From positions 57,587,759 through 57,651,758 of the forward strand of contig JAKGHH010000003.1 of NCBI GenBank assembly GCA_022828595.1: a DNA stretch of 64,000 nucleotides, given 5' to 3'. Of this stretch, positions 47,201 through 59,309 are shown one piece after another. Position 1 is the first letter of the stretch, and every line of letters begins with the position of its first letter. Under the pieces are notes generated by a model. It saw nothing but the letters and a program-made list of their open reading frames with translations. It was not told the DNA's origin and did not search any database. This stretch comes from Nelumbo lutea (taxonomy: Eukaryota > Streptophyta > Magnoliopsida > Proteales > Nelumbonaceae). Both the position numbers and the translations under genes were made by a program.

Positions 47201-50200
47201 GTGAAGGATCATTTGGTATATATCATTCCCTAGTATATCCCAATATTTTTGGTAGAATAAAGCTGTGAACCCATCCGGCCCCGGGGCTTTATGTGGATGG
47301 ACTGCTTGGGTGACCACCTCTAAAGTGGGTGGGAGCAGCAATTGTTGTCTTTTCTGTTCTGAGATTTGGGGAAGATTTAATTGAGAGAGTATTTTTGTGT
47401 TTACATTTTCTGAGATTTCCACCTATCTCCTTTATTTTGTTGATGAAGAGCTCGACAATTTTTGTCTTGTTCGATGTCCATTCCCCTGTAGGTGTTAATC
47501 CATAATCCATTACTTCTAATTCCTTTTTGTCTGGCCATGCTGTGAAAAAATTTTGTGTTCTTGTCTCCTTCGCTTAACCAGAGTTCCCTTGATTTCAAGC
47601 TCCATAGCTCTTCTTCCTTTTGTAACCAGTAATAGTGCTGTTCTTGGAGAGATCTCAGGAGTTGAGGTTCTTTGTTTTGTAGGTGGTGAGAGGAGATTTC
47701 TGTTGAGAACTTTTGAAGGTGGTTTTGGATTTTTCCAAAAGTGGTACAATTCCACTCCAGCAGAGTGTTTTTTTTTTTGCATTGCTTTAACTTACTGGTT
47801 ATGCGAAAATGAGGTGATCCTCTTATTTGTTGTTCCCAAGTGGTGGCTATTATAGTTTTACAGCCTTCATGTTCTGACCAGAAGGGGAGAAAGTGAAAAT
47901 GGGATGGCCTAGTAGGTATATTAGGGGGTTCACTCATAAGCTTTATTGGGGCGTGGTTAGAGGCTAAAATGGTAAGGTGTTGGATTATAGAATTCGGGTA
48001 CAGATCCAACCAGGTGGGGGTTGCAAAAGCCCTGTCCAATCTCTCTTGTACTTTTTTGGGACCATGTTGGCCATTTGTCCATGTAAAAGGGGGTCCCAAG
48101 TAGTCAATGCTGATCAGTCCAAAGTTCTGGGTGAATTGCAGCAATTACTTTGAGGGTTTGGGGGATATGTTTTTGTAATTCTTTTTTTTTTTATCAGTAA
48201 CACAAAATTGATTCATTAGATTAAAAAAGAGGTACAACAAAGATTTGTGGGCACAAAAACAAAGCCCACCCAGAAACTATTCACTATTTACAGAATTGCC
48301 CAGAACATAGAGTGTCTTTGAGTTCCTTGCTTTGCCAGGCCATCAGCCAAATTGTTTGCAGACCTCCTAATCCATCTTATTTGGATCATCAGATCTTTAG
48401 AAATCTGCTTGAATCTCCTGAATTCATTCCTTAACTTCCATATGATTCCTTCCCCTTTTTTCAACCAGCCCACAACTACTTTTAAATCACCTTCAACAAT
48501 CAGCTTAGTAATCCCCATTTCTTTAGCTTTCTCTACTCCATAGACTGCTGCCAATAATTCTGATCTCACCACATCTCCGTGCTGAATAGGATCTGAGTAC
48601 AAAGCTAGAATGTTTCCATTTTCTTCCCTAATTACCCCACCAATACCAGATGGTCTAGGATTGCCCATACAACTACCATCAAAGTTTAATTTCTCCACCC
48701 AACACATGGAGGAGACCAGGCCTCATGAACAATCTGTCTTCTAGACGAAGAGTCTGCAATTATTCCTCACGATTTGCAGAAATCTTCAACCTTAAAGTCA
48801 GCAAAGAGCTTTAAAGTGCTCACCCAATGTGCTACTCTGAGAGTAATCATCTCAATCACAGCTTCTTTACTTCTTTCCCTGTCTTCAAAGATTCTTAGAT
48901 TCCTTTCCTCCCAAATTGTCCAGATCACTGCTGCTCTAGTGCATCTCCACATAATTCTTTTTAGGGCATCTGAAATATGTTTCTGTAATTCTTTTGGTCA
49001 TGGATTGAGAGCAGATCATTAACGTCTCCAACAAGCAGCCAGGGTAGATGGACAGGTATTGAGATTTGTGTCAATTTATGTAAGACTCCCCTCCTTGGGT
49101 GTTTTTGTGGATGTCCATAAAAAGTACCAAGAGCCAGGGACTTTTATTGGGGAAATTGTTAATTTGTAATATGATGAAATTACGATGGACTTGGTGAATG
49201 TTTGTGTTTAGATAACTTGACCAGCAGCACAATAACCCCCCTGACTGACCTTGTACTTCTTGTAGTGTAAATGGTGGTATTTGAGAGATTTTGCAAGGCT
49301 GGAAGATTTTGACGCTGACATCCTGGTTTCGCACAAGAAGAGGATATCTGGGGTTGACTGCCTAACTAAGTTCTGCAGGTGTCTGACTTTGGTTGGGCTG
49401 TTTGCTCCCCTAATGTTCCACGATAGGATGTTCATGTTTGTGCACAGTGCTGAATTGCCACGAGTAAAAAGCAGAGATTGTATGCTATAAATGACAATAA
49501 CACATCTTACCAAAAAAAATAACAATAACACATTGAGATGGAGGTACCTGTTGTGAGAGAAAGTGTGGATTGATGTCTTCCAAATTCCAGATCAAATCTG
49601 TAGTGGGTTGGTCGCCAAGTATCAGACTCCTATTGCTTCTATTTGCCTTATGAGGATTTCCTCCATTGACTGTCAGATCTGGTATCCAAGCCGGTTTCCA
49701 CATTGATGGTAATGATTGCTCTGTAGTGTTAAGGTTCGGAAGGTTATTTAAGCTCCGTGTGTGCGGTGTAAATAACTGTTCGATGAAGGGTTGGGTTGGC
49801 GGTTCTGCTGGATGCTCTCTGGGCTCGGGGAAATAATAGATAAGGTCCCCATGTTGAGTGATGATGGTATTTTTGGAGGTTGCATCCAGGAGGCTCATGA
49901 AGGGGCATCTCCTTTTCTTTTTTGTCCGTACGAAGATCTATGGCCCTGATACCTCCTTTTTTTTGTTATTATGTATAAAGCCCAGATTTTCCCATCAATG
50001 TCAGATATGCACAACCACTTGGGTTCAGGAATTGTTGCATGCCAGCCATTTTGCAATTGAGAGCTTTGTTTATGAATTCCACGTTGCATTTGCATGCTGT
50101 CCGTTACATTTGCATGGACACCATGTTCTTCTTGTACCGCCTGCCTGATTCCCACCTGCATGGCCACGTGTTCACCCTGGGTTGGTTCGACTGGTTGCTG

Positions 50201-53200
50201 CACTTGCTGCTCTTGTGGTTCGCCGGAGTTTCCTACCGGTTTGAAACAATATCCCCCGCTGGCTGCTTGATCAAGGCAATGACGCTTATGTCCATTCGTG
50301 CCATGCTCTGAGTCTTCATTGGATCTGTGCTCTCCATCCCTGATTTTGCAAGCTTCTGGCTCTGATGAAGCGTAGGAGAAAGTTGGTATGACCAAAGGTT
50401 TTTCCGGCCGGTGATCTGCTTTCATCCAGTCACCCGGGTAGCTTATGGGTCTGTTTTCAAGACGCTGTTTGTGGTCTTGAATTGAAGGGTCTAGCCTTTT
50501 ACAGTTTGACCAGATGTGACGGTGTGACCTACAAGGCCACAATTTGCACAAAAGCGTGGAAGCTGTTAGTAACAGTAACGAAGCCATATGGGCTTCCCCT
50601 GATAAAAAATGAACCTTCCTGTGTACAGAGGTTGTTGTAGATTTATAACTATTTTCTTTCTTACATGCAGGCCTCTGGTGAGGTGGCCTGTTTTCACCTT
50701 TTCCTGCTTCGGAACTACCTGACTTGCATGGGAAGCCAGAAAGCATATTATTTTGTCTTCAACCATACCTTTTGGAATCATGTGAATTTGCAGCCATACC
50801 TGTTGAGTCCAGACCTGCTCTACCATGCCAGTGTATGAGTCTTTCCATTCTTCCAAGAGGATCCAGTTGTTTCGTAAGAACCATGGAACCGCCATTCAAA
50901 GTGTTGTTTCTGTCGTTTTCGTCCTCGAAAATGAACTCTATGTGTCCTCCATCAAAGAGGATCCAGCCATACCTGTTGTTTCTGTCGTTTGCTGTGACTG
51001 CAGCAGATACCACCCATAAAGTTCGAACATGGTTTTCGAGGGTGTCCTTGCTTACCTGTTGCCTGGGGAAGATCCTTCCTTTTAATGTCAGATTTGTAAC
51101 ATGCACCGCTTCCTCTACCGGGTCAAAGGAGGGAAATTCTTGGTCAGCTACTACTGTAACTGTATGTGTAAAATGACTTTCTAGGTCTTTGCTGGCTGGT
51201 GGTTGTGTGTCAGCCACGATACTTATTTGCCTTTACTGAGCTTGGGGTCCATGTGGGGTAGTCACGGACAGAACAGTGAAGCTGTGATAAGTGAGAGGTG
51301 TGGAGGGGAAAAGGTATAAATGTGAGTAAAACTGGTGAGTGAAAAGTGTGGAGGGAAAAGGTATAAAGGCAAGTAAAAGCTGGGGAGCTTGATAACTTGG
51401 CAACATGAGAGAACGAGAAGAAACTAGGACTCTAAAAAGTTGCCGAGTGATTCGAACAGTTACCTTGGTAGGTTAAGGTCTAAGAAGAAGGCATACTATC
51501 TGAGAAAAAATGATGGAATACAGGCTCATGGCCGTTAGCAGCAGAAAAAAACAAGGGTGGGGGTTTTCCATTTTCCATGCACGTACTTGACACTAACTTC
51601 TCTTTGAAACTTTTGCACTTTACTACAGTTTAGTGTGTGACTGTTTTAAATAAGAGACTCTCTAGAGTTAATCTTTTTTATTTGAAAACTTCGTGGAATT
51701 CACTTATTTTCTTGTCTTCTCCATGATTTATTTCAATACTTTCTCCTTCCCCCTTTTCTGTTTCTTATTGATTCCTTCTCTGATTAATTTCTGTATTGTT
51801 TATCTGATTGTAGAAAGATCTAGACGGGATTTTGAGAGACTATGTAGGGCGGGAAAGCCCACTTTACTTTGCGGAGCGGCTCACGGAGCACTATAAACTT
51901 CCGAACGGTGAAGGCCCACTCATATACTTGAAGAGGGAGGATCTCAACCATACTGGGGCTCATAAGATCAACAATGCTGTTGCTCAAGCTTTGCTTGCCA
52001 AGCGTTTGGGGAAAAAACGTATCATAGCTGAGACAGGAGCAGGACAGCATGGAGTAGCAACGGCAACTGTATGTGCTAGGTTTGGCTTGCAGTGCATTAT
52101 CTACATGGGTGCCCAGGATATGGAGAGGCAAGCCCTTAATGTCTTCCGAATGAGGCTTCTTGGGGCTGAGGTTTGTTATTTTTTTCACTCTTTCCTCATT
52201 TGATTGTATATCTTTTTATTTTTTCTGCAATGTTTGGCGGTTTATTGGAAAAAGGCATACTTTCCAACTAAAAAGGAACTGAGCGATGATTCTAAATGAA
52301 ACTACAGATACAGTGAGATGGTACCTTTTAAATTATTTTTGATGAATTCGAGACTGGAGCCATGACAAGTGGGTCATTTGGCATTTCATGATCTTGTTCT
52401 GACCATTGAAACTATTTCAGGGGCTACTTTTAGAAAAGGAATCACATCCTACTAACAGTGATATATGTGCTACCAATTTCACTACTATTTGTGGATAGTT
52501 CTGTGAAAAGAACTATGCCCTACTTGATTTGCAGACTTCATGTCAAATGATTCTAGTCACATTTATCTTTTAATGTGGTTATTTTTTATGCTTCAGATCT
52601 TTTTCTATGGTAAAGGTGGACAATAATACTCTGGCAGCTTTACATCTTTTGTGCCTTAGAATTGCATAGTTAAATGATCTGATTTTTTTGTAAAAATATG
52701 TGTATGGATTAAATGACTTCTGAATATTGTATTTGGATTGTAATTCTACTATTCTTTGTACATGTGTTTTTCTTTTCATTTCGTTTGAGATGGTAGCTAT
52801 AATTTATTACATTTAATGAAAGAGAAAGATGCCTACATGAGAAAATGTACATAAAAGGATCTACATGCAGTCCATCCTCTTCAAAAATTTAAGCAGACAT
52901 AGAACTGCCACTGTACCCAGAGACAAGTCCTCTCCCCACACTTGATCCTGCCAATCCATCTGCAATCAAATTCAACTCTCCATAGATCCATTGGTTGGAA
53001 CTTCTAAGGTAGATAGAATTTCCCTAATCTCACTAAGGTCATTGCCATGCCTTCACTTCTTTCAACAAATCCTCATACTCTATTTGATAGCATAAGATGA
53101 ATTGCCTTCAAAGGTCTGATTAGGGATGCAATCTTAAAACTATTGCATGCTGGTTAGTAGAGAAACCATCTCTGCCTTTGTGGAATCTGCATTCCTTATG

Positions 53201-56200
53201 GCTGCGTTATCGATGGAGTTCAATATCAATGGTTTATAATCTCTGAATCGTTGTGCTTTGAAAAACGTTATTGTTGATGTAATACTACATCGATTTTATC
53301 AATGTAATATTTACGTTGATAATAGATGTAATATTTATATCGATATTCGATGTAGTTTTACATTGATTTACGATGTAAAACTCCACTCTATCCAAACACT
53401 GGTAAATCTGAAATGAAAGTGGAGCTTTACATCAATCTTGATTTACACTGCAAACAAATGCCTACAAAAACGAACAGGTGGTGAAGTTTTACATTGATAC
53501 TGATTGACACCGCAAACAAATGCAACCTATGGGTCCACGAAAGACAGAAAACAGGCTATCTTCCAGGTAAACCCCTTCCAGGAATGAAATGATGGAAAGG
53601 CCGGCCTTGGATTATGTAGCAGTCTCATTAAAATGTATCTTCATCTTCTCCTCAGAATGAGTATTCGTTGGGGAATGTTGGGGGGAGGACTGAAGGATCC
53701 CCAAAAGATATCTTTCTAGATCCTTGAAGAACACCTTCTGAAATTCTTTGGTTCTTAGTTTCTGCTTTTTTTTTTCCAAAAAAAGTAGGACTAAAATAAA
53801 ACATATGCAATGCAAATTTGATAATAATAGGGGTGGAAATCAGAGTATGCTTGGGATTGGAGACCAAAAGCTAATTTAATGTGACATCTTCAATTACCTT
53901 GGTTTGATAATCCATAACAAGGGAGAAATTGATTAGGATGCTGCTTGTAGAACTAGAGTGGAATTGGTAAAATGGAGGGGTGCATCTCGAGTCTTATGTG
54001 ATAGGAGAATACCACTTAATTTAAAAGGGAAAATTTATGAGACAGTTGTAGGAGCAGCAATGTTGTATGGATTAAGTGTTGGGCGGTCAAGAGAAAACAT
54101 GTCAAAAAAATGAATGTGGCAGAAATGTAAATGTTGAGATGAATGAATGTGGCAGAAATGTAAATGTTGAGATGAATGAATGGTAGAACTAGAAAGAGTA
54201 GGAGCAGAAATGAATTTACCCGAAGGAACTTAGGAGTAGCTCCAATAGGTGATAAAATGAGGGGAAGAGGACTAAGATTGTTTAGGTACATGCAGAATGA
54301 CCACCTACAGCACCATTAATAAGAAATGATTTGTTACAAGTTGAAGGGGCTAGTAGAGCTTGGGGCAGACCAGAAAGGACATTAAGTCAAGAATGATTGA
54401 AGGGCTCATAATTTAACAATTGATATGGCACTGTACAGAATAGAATAGCAGAACAAGATTCATGTACTTGAGACAAGGTTCAGATGATGATGATTATGAT
54501 ATTCAGTTATATTGGTGATGACATGCTGATTGGTAGGGTAGGAGAAAAGATGGGATGCAGCTAGGTGCTATAGGAGAAAACAATTCCCCCTTGATTATAA
54601 GTGTTTTTATTTTTTGGTAAATGAATGAATTTTATTAGGCACCAAAGATAAAGAGTACAAACATCCCAAGGAGAGGCACGAGATGCGACCTCTCTAGAAA
54701 AGTTAGATACAACTTTCAAGACTTACTAGAATAAGTTACAAACTAGCCCCAAAAAGACCTTCCCTGGATTTTGCTTGGCCAAGGAATCAGCCACAGTATT
54801 TGCCGACTTGCTTACCCATTTAACATCAACTTTCATATTACTGGTTAGCCACTTCACTTTTTTGAGGAGGTCTCTATAGCCCCAAATGGCAATGTCTGGG
54901 TTTGACAACCACCTTACTACCACCTGAGAATCTCCTTCAATTAAAAGATGTTCCACCCCAAGCTGGTTGGCAACTTGGATCCCTTGAACCGTAGCTAGTA
55001 ACTCAGCTCTTGTAGAGTCTCCCACTCCCACTGGTCCTGAGAATAAGGAAATAATGTTGTTGTCCTTATTTCTTAGTACACCCCCTACACCCGAAGGCCC
55101 AGGGTTACCTTGGCTGCTCCCATCAAAGTTCAATTTAGTTGTAGAGTTTTCCACTCCCACTGGTCCTGAGAATAAGGAAATAATGTTGTTGTCCTTATTT
55201 CTTAGTACACTCCCTACACCCGAAGGCCCAGGGTTACCTTGGTTGCTCCCATCAAAGTTCAATTTAATGGCACCTTCCGGAGGAGGTTCCCACTCTACCA
55301 CACTTCTATTCTTCCTAGTGAAGGTATTAGCCACTTCCAAAGATCATCGAAGGAGAATTCAGCAAACAGGGCCAATGTTTTTAGCCAATGGATTACTCTA
55401 GCTAAGATGCATTCCTTCACTTCAGCAAAACTTCTTTCCTTCTCTAGGAGGGTTCTAACATTACTTTCCTCCCAAAGAGTCCATGATATAGCTGCCTTGA
55501 TTCATTTTCACATAATTTTACCTCTTCTCAGTGCCACCCAAAAGTAGATGGATTAAACAACATACTTACATTAGACGGTGGGTTCCACCTACATACAAAT
55601 AAACTGAAGCTCCAACTCCATAAGGCTGCAACAAAGGAGCAAGAAATTAGTAGATGGTAACAGTTCTCATTCTGGGCCTTACACAGGAAGCACCGGTTAG
55701 GGGAGAGGCAAAGATTAGGTCTCTTCTTTTGCAGGCTTTCCAAAGTGTTGATTTTCCCATAGAATGCTTCCCAATAAAAAGCAACAATTTTGGGGGGAAT
55801 AGGTCTTATCCAAACTTCTTTAATAGGGAACACCTGGGGGTTATGGTTGGTAGTGAGGGATTTTAGAAAGGAAGCACAAGTAAAGGTCCCTTTTGGAAGA
55901 GGGGTCCAAACTCTTTGATTTGATTTAGTGGGGTCCAAACATACCAACTCAAGTAATTGAAGCAACTCAGAAACACAAATCAATTCATCATCCCTTAATA
56001 CCCTACTAAAGCCAAAGTCCCAATTTAAAGACAAAGGAAGTACCGAACTAGGGAGAAACTTTGAAATTGGCTCATTTTTGTAAAGGGAGAGAGAGAGAGG
56101 GGAAGATCCTTAAGGGGTTAGTTACCCACCCAAACATCCTCCTAGAACCGAGTAGAAATACCAGAGCAAGCTTCATACATGATAAACCCGAGGAAGCGAG

Positions 56201-58430
56201 GGAGAGTACCATGTATAGCCTTCCAAGGTGTTTTGAGAGTAGCTTGATGAGATATCCTAGAATCCCAACCATTCTCTGAGCAGCCATGAATGCTTAAGTG
56301 CTTAACACCACCTCATGACATAATCTCTCCCTCTCCAGAGGCCATCTCCATAGTCACTTCCCTAATAGAGCTTCATTCTTTTGAACTATGTTTCCTATCC
56401 CCAAGCCTCCTTTTTCCTTACTTTTATTGACTATCTCCTATCTGATTAGATGATCCTTCTTCACCTCTCCTGGTTCCCACAAGAAATCACTCATTACCTT
56501 TTCCTATTTCTTAGCCTCCCTTGGGGGAATTTTAAAGACCGAAAGGAAGTAGGTTGGTAAGTGTTGCCCTAATCAAAGTCACTCTACCCCCTATAGAGAT
56601 GTAATTCTTTTTCTAGGTCACCAAATATTTCCCAAATTTCTCCACAATAGGGGACTAAAAACTACTCTCTTTAGGATTTGCACCTAAGGGAAGCCCTAAG
56701 TAGGTCAAAGGCCAAGAAGAGGTAGCACAACCTAGGCAAGCTGCAATGGACTCTACCTCCACATCCTCCAGATTTATTCCAGCAACACAAATTTATCAAG
56801 GTTTATCCTCAAATTGGAAGCATTCTCAAAGGCTCTCATTAGATTCTTAAGATTGTCCACCTTTCTTAAGTCACTCCCCCTACAAAAGATAATAATATCA
56901 TCAGCAAACTGAAGGTGGGTCACCGGAATGCTTCTCCTTCCTAGTCTCCAACTCCTTATTAGCTCCTACTCATCTGCTTTGGGGATCAATCTACTAAACA
57001 CACCAGCAACAAGTGTGAAGAGGAAGGGAGAGAGTGGGTCACCTTGTCTTTTTTTTTCCCTAAAATGTTTTAGCTGTATGGTGGTGGTAAGAATCTTTTG
57101 TAACTAACTATTCTTGAAAAATTTTTGTACCCCTTACTTTGGTTTGAAATTTCTTTGCATGTGAGTACTATACAAAGACATTTCTTCCTTTATTTGGATT
57201 TTGCATCTTTGCCCAGTTTTCTCTATCATTCCATATTTGTTGGACCTTCATGCTCAAGGAAAAGTATCATATAGAAGAATGAAGTTACAAGGGTGTCAGA
57301 ACTTCAAAGCCAGTTAAACAATTTTTTTGTTAAGTGAATATGGATTATTTTACCTGATCAAATGGACATCATTTTGTCTAATGTGTTTAGATGATCTGTG
57401 TTGAGGAGATGAAATTTTCTTGTGTGTATGGTGCTTATATTTGTGCTTTCTGCTACTATTTTTTCCCAAAAGCTAAACCCCAAATTTCTGATGACGCTAT
57501 TAATTTTTTTCAGTCTTCTTTGTTCTTGAGACCAATGACCATAAGGTTTACCTTATGCTTCATGATTCAATTACCACTTAATTTTTTATATACATCTCAC
57601 ACTTCTAATATGGTCAAGGTGAATCTTTTCTATTTATAGCTTTCTCAAACCTACAAAAACTAAATGATTAGATACTGGATTGTCAGTTATGAGAAAGCTG
57701 CATTCATTGTATTGTGGATTAGAGTGTTCCTTGTCCTGCCATATTTCTTATAGAATTGTTTTGCATTGATGTGATGCAGGTGAGGGCTGTCCATTCTGGG
57801 ACAGCCACACTAAAGGATGCAACATCAGAGGCTATTCGGGATTGGGTGACTAATGTTGAGTCAACTCATTATATTTTGGGTTCTGTTGCTGGGCCACATC
57901 CATATCCTATGATGGTGAGAGAGTTCCATGCTGTGATTGGGAAAGAAACAAGAAAACAAGCAATGGAGAAATGGGGTGGAAAACCAGATGTGCTGGTTGC
58001 CTGTGTTGGTGGAGGTTCAAATGCGATGGGTCTATTTCATGAATTCGTTGATGATGCTGATGTTAGGTTGATTGGCGTGGAGGCTGCAGGTTTTGGCTTA
58101 GATACTGGCAAGCATGCTGCTACTTTGACAAAAGGGGAGGTAGGAGTACTGCATGGGGCTATGAGCTATTTATTGCAAGATGATGATGGGCAAATAGTCG
58201 AACCTCATTCTATTAGTGCTGGGTGAGAATAAAGTTTCAAATTTTCCCTTGTTCCTGGTTTGTGGTTGTCTTGTTTGCCATTCTCTGCTTTGTATCTATG
58301 TGGTCACTTTTACTCATTTCATGTCTTTTGTATAGGTTGGATTACCCTGGGGTGGGACCAGAGCACAGCTTTTTAAAAGATTTAGGACGTGCTGAATACT
58401 ATAGCATCACTGATGAGGAAGCTTTGGATG
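43899..58430 (+). CDS. TSB: tryptophan synthase beta subunit, plastidial (3' end outside window)
   Basis: Beta chain of tryptophan synthase, which joins indole and L-serine to make L-tryptophan with pyridoxal phosphate; it works as an alpha2-beta2 complex in the plastid. Exons: 43899-44219, 51814-52170, 57780-58222, 58336-58430, all with GT/AG borders and matching phases, giving 405 codons plus one base. Residues 1 to about 55 are Ser/Thr-rich like a transit peptide. [20 protein letters not shown] opens the mature enzyme. [10 protein letters not shown] carries the PLP lysine (K158, equal to Salmonella K87), AETGAGQHG the catalytic Glu (E180), and [10 protein letters not shown] the phosphate loop. 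[13 protein letters not shown] is intact. The family has about 470 residues, so the final 60-65 (EGIIPALE...) must lie in a last exon that is not found before 64000. No stops or frameshifts. Introns 1, 2 and 4 are filled with LINEs. Confidence 0.96.
44700..45008 (-). pseudogene. LINE A ORF2 RNase H
   Basis: 102-residue segment: [16 protein letters not shown] (first catalytic Asp), [16 protein letters not shown] (Glu), [16 protein letters not shown] (third Asp). This is the C-terminal RNase H of plant L1-type LINEs. Expected further residues are missing or out of frame. Confidence 0.8.
45247..48144 (-). pseudogene. LINE A ORF2: endonuclease end, reverse transcriptase, zf-RVT
   Basis: From right to left on the plus map: the endonuclease end ([41 protein letters not shown] near 47930-48140). 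Then the linker, with [22 protein letters not shown] has [19 protein letters not shown] (47230-47290), [15 protein letters not shown] (46860-46920), [13 protein letters not shown] and the active site LLFVDD at about 46580. zf-RVT follows at 45247-45942 ([38 protein letters not shown]). At least four frameshifts or stops. FVDD replaces the more usual FADD. Confidence 0.88.
48182..48974 (-). mobile_element. LINE B, 5'-truncated, nested in LINE A
   Basis: 793 bp with a T-run at the left and a 21-bp target duplication (ATATGTTT-TGTAATTCTTTT, one mismatch, at 48165-48185 and 48975-48995). It splits the endonuclease region of LINE A, so it is the younger of the two. It retains only the end of ORF2. 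Confidence 0.9.
48288..48952 (-). pseudogene. LINE B ORF2 C-terminus with RNase H
   Basis: 48767-48952 encodes the post-RT linker ([20 protein letters not shown]). 48288-48707 is a 139-residue RNase [21 protein letters not shown] (Asp), [15 protein letters not shown] (Glu), [14 protein letters not shown] (Asp), [15 protein letters not shown] (final His/Asp region). The RNase H frame is open; the region before it is separated by a stop. Confidence 0.88.
49071..49531 (-). pseudogene. LINE A ORF2 N-terminal endonuclease
   Basis: [20 protein letters not shown] at 49390-49430 is the start of an APE-type LINE endonuclease, followed by [11 protein letters not shown] (metal-binding Glu). The frame shifts near 49208 and goes on as [13 protein letters not shown]... 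This enzyme would nick the target DNA to prime reverse transcription. Confidence 0.8.
49485..51217 (-). pseudogene. LINE A ORF1 (DUF4283-like, zinc knuckle)
   Basis: Starts [20 protein letters not shown], followed by a DUF4283-like RNA-binding region in broken frames ([37 protein letters not shown] text at 50850-50890; [12 protein letters not shown]). At about 50500-50570 a knuckle-like [12 protein letters not shown] can be read. The remainder (49485-50460) is a low-complexity, Gln/Pro-rich tail typical of plant L1 ORF1 proteins. It would coat the element RNA. Several frameshifts. Confidence 0.7.
51814..52170 (+). CDS. TSB: TSB exon 2
   Basis: 119 codons between ATTGTAG|AAAGAT and GCTGAG|GTTTGT, phase 0 at both ends. 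Holds the PLP lysine and catalytic glutamate. Confidence 0.96.
52171..53899. other. TSB intron 2, left part
   Basis: No gene. 52860-53180 has a faint minus-strand LINE RNase H flavour (CTGCCAATCCATCTGCAATC). 53215-53530 carries several ATCGATGTAA/TTACATCGAT-type inverted tracts suggesting a decayed MITE. Neither is firm. Confidence 0.4.
53900..54520 (+). mobile_element. RTE-type LINE 3' fragment in TSB intron 2
   Basis: Plus-strand translation in broken frames gives [20 protein letters not shown], then [50 protein letters not shown] and [18 protein letters not shown]. This is the C-terminal RT/post-RT region of plant RTE-clade LINEs. A 33-bp tandem repeat (GAATGTGGCAGAAATGTAAA at 54111 and 54144) interrupts it. 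It ends in a GATGATGAT-type tail near 54490. Confidence 0.75.
54726..55340 (-). pseudogene. LINE D RNase H with internal 43-residue duplication
   Basis: A 204-residue open frame. The first strand with catalytic Asp occurs twice in tandem: [20 protein letters not shown] and [20 protein letters not shown], each followed by [18 protein letters not shown]. The DNA repeat is 129 bp (55022 and 55151) and keeps the frame. The rest is normal: [15 protein letters not shown] (Glu), [14 protein letters not shown] (Asp), [17 protein letters not shown]. The element lacks intact RT, so I call it a pseudogene although this domain is open. Confidence 0.9.
55528..56034 (-). pseudogene. LINE D zf-RVT region
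   Basis: 168 open residues. The zf-RVT pattern is visible as [48 protein letters not shown] and AALWSWSF. It links RT to RNase H. The frame is open here but separated from RT by stops. Confidence 0.85.
57059..57779. other. TSB intron 2, right part
   Basis: Ordinary T-rich intron sequence ending in GATGTGATGCAG at the acceptor. No repeat recognised. Confidence 0.6.
57780..58222 (+). CDS. TSB: TSB exon 3
   Basis: 443 nt, from GATGCAG|GTGAGGGCT to GCTGG|GTGAGA. Holds the PLP phosphate loop GGGSNA and leaves a split Gly codon completed by exon 4. Confidence 0.96.
58336..58430 (+). CDS. TSB: TSB exon 4
   Basis: 95 nt, TGTATAG|GTTGGATTAC to TTGGATG|GTACGT, ending in phase 1. Encodes [20 protein letters not shown] then [12 protein letters not shown]. 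Confidence 0.95.
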
Positions 58431-58519
58431 GTACGTGAGCTCCAAATCTGTTTGTTTGTATGTTGTTTGCATAGCATTCTTGCTGTTGAAAGGATAACTT
58501 AGATTTTGTTAAAAAAAGA

Positions 58520-58742
58520 ACCAAAAGATAATAATTACACATGAAGCTCTCATTAAGGCACTATGGCCTCCTGCCCCCATCCCCAAAATTGTGCATATGG
58601 CCATATATTACATCACTAGGTCATTACAGTTTCCCCAAAATAATATTCTCTTTACTCCTAGTTTAGATAGAGCATCAACCATGCCATTGCTGACCTGCTA
58701 ACCCATTTATATTCTACAAATTGTGAACTTCGGCTTGTACTG
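58520..58742 (-). pseudogene. LINE RNase H C-terminal remnant in TSB intron 4
   Basis: Minus-strand text near 58660-58740 resembles VEYKWVSRSAMAW, the last RNase H block of plant LINEs. Short, with an A/T run at its left end. Family not assigned. Confidence 0.5.
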
Positions 58743-59085
58743 ACATATTTGTAGTCTTCTACCAGTTCACTAGGAATAAAAAGTTCTTTTTGTCAATAAT
58801 TACATCAATAAGTTTGTCAGGAATCAGGAATAGAAAGGGGTTACCAATGTAGGGCACGTGGGAACTCCTCTCTATATAAATCATTGTGGAATAATTTGCT
58901 TAAAGTTGTAACTTGTGGTTCAATTAGTCCATCCAGGAACATATCTGAAATCCCAGTCATTGTGTTTATCCACATTGTGCAGATTGTTTTTCCTTTCCTA
59001 TCAACTCAGTCAAGTAATTGCTTTAAATCTTTCTTCTTTCTTTTTAAATCTTTAGATGCAGATATTGACATATAATTGAGACAAC
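58743..59085. repeat. segment A in TSB intron 4
   Basis: About 340 bp that recurs at 33527-33873 and in part at 36425-36540. Since it lies outside the LINE C poly(A) end, it reports DNA-level duplication of TSB intron 4. Confidence 0.8.
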
Positions 59086-59309
59086 ATTTTTTTTTGGAAG
59101 ATAAAATAAACTTTATTGGACAAAAAGAAGAGTAGAAGAAAGGTTACCAGCGGTCACCTGAGAGAATTATAAAAGAACATATAGTGAAACAACCCTTCAC
59201 ACCCATTCACAACTTCAACCAAGAGACCCCCCTGTGCGAATAAAAGGCAGCAAAAAATATCACTTCCAAGTCCAATTAAAATGACTACAATTTTCTGCCC
59301 GAATAATGA

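Larger units (their letters stand above)
44533..51600 (-). mobile_element. LINE A, full-length, in TSB intron 1
   Basis: A 7.07-kb LINE (including the nested LINE B) on the minus strand. A 14-bp target duplication TCTTTGAAACTTTT flanks it (44519-44532 and 51601-51614), and the poly(A) end appears as a T-run at the left. The uninterrupted target is present at 36206-36219. It encodes an ORF1 with a CCHC-type knuckle and an ORF2 with endonuclease, RT, zf-RVT and RNase H, i.e. a plant L1-type element. Frames carry stops and shifts. Confidence 0.92.
54604..57058 (-). mobile_element. LINE D, 5'-truncated, in TSB intron 2
   Basis: Minus-strand L1-type LINE lacking ORF1 and endonuclease. From the right: RT end ([18 protein letters not shown], active site [11 protein letters not shown] near 56890), a decayed linker, zf-RVT (55528-56034) and RNase H (54726-55340). 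The break at the right end is at the RT region beside a T/A run (57045-57060). Target duplications were not resolved. Confidence 0.85.
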
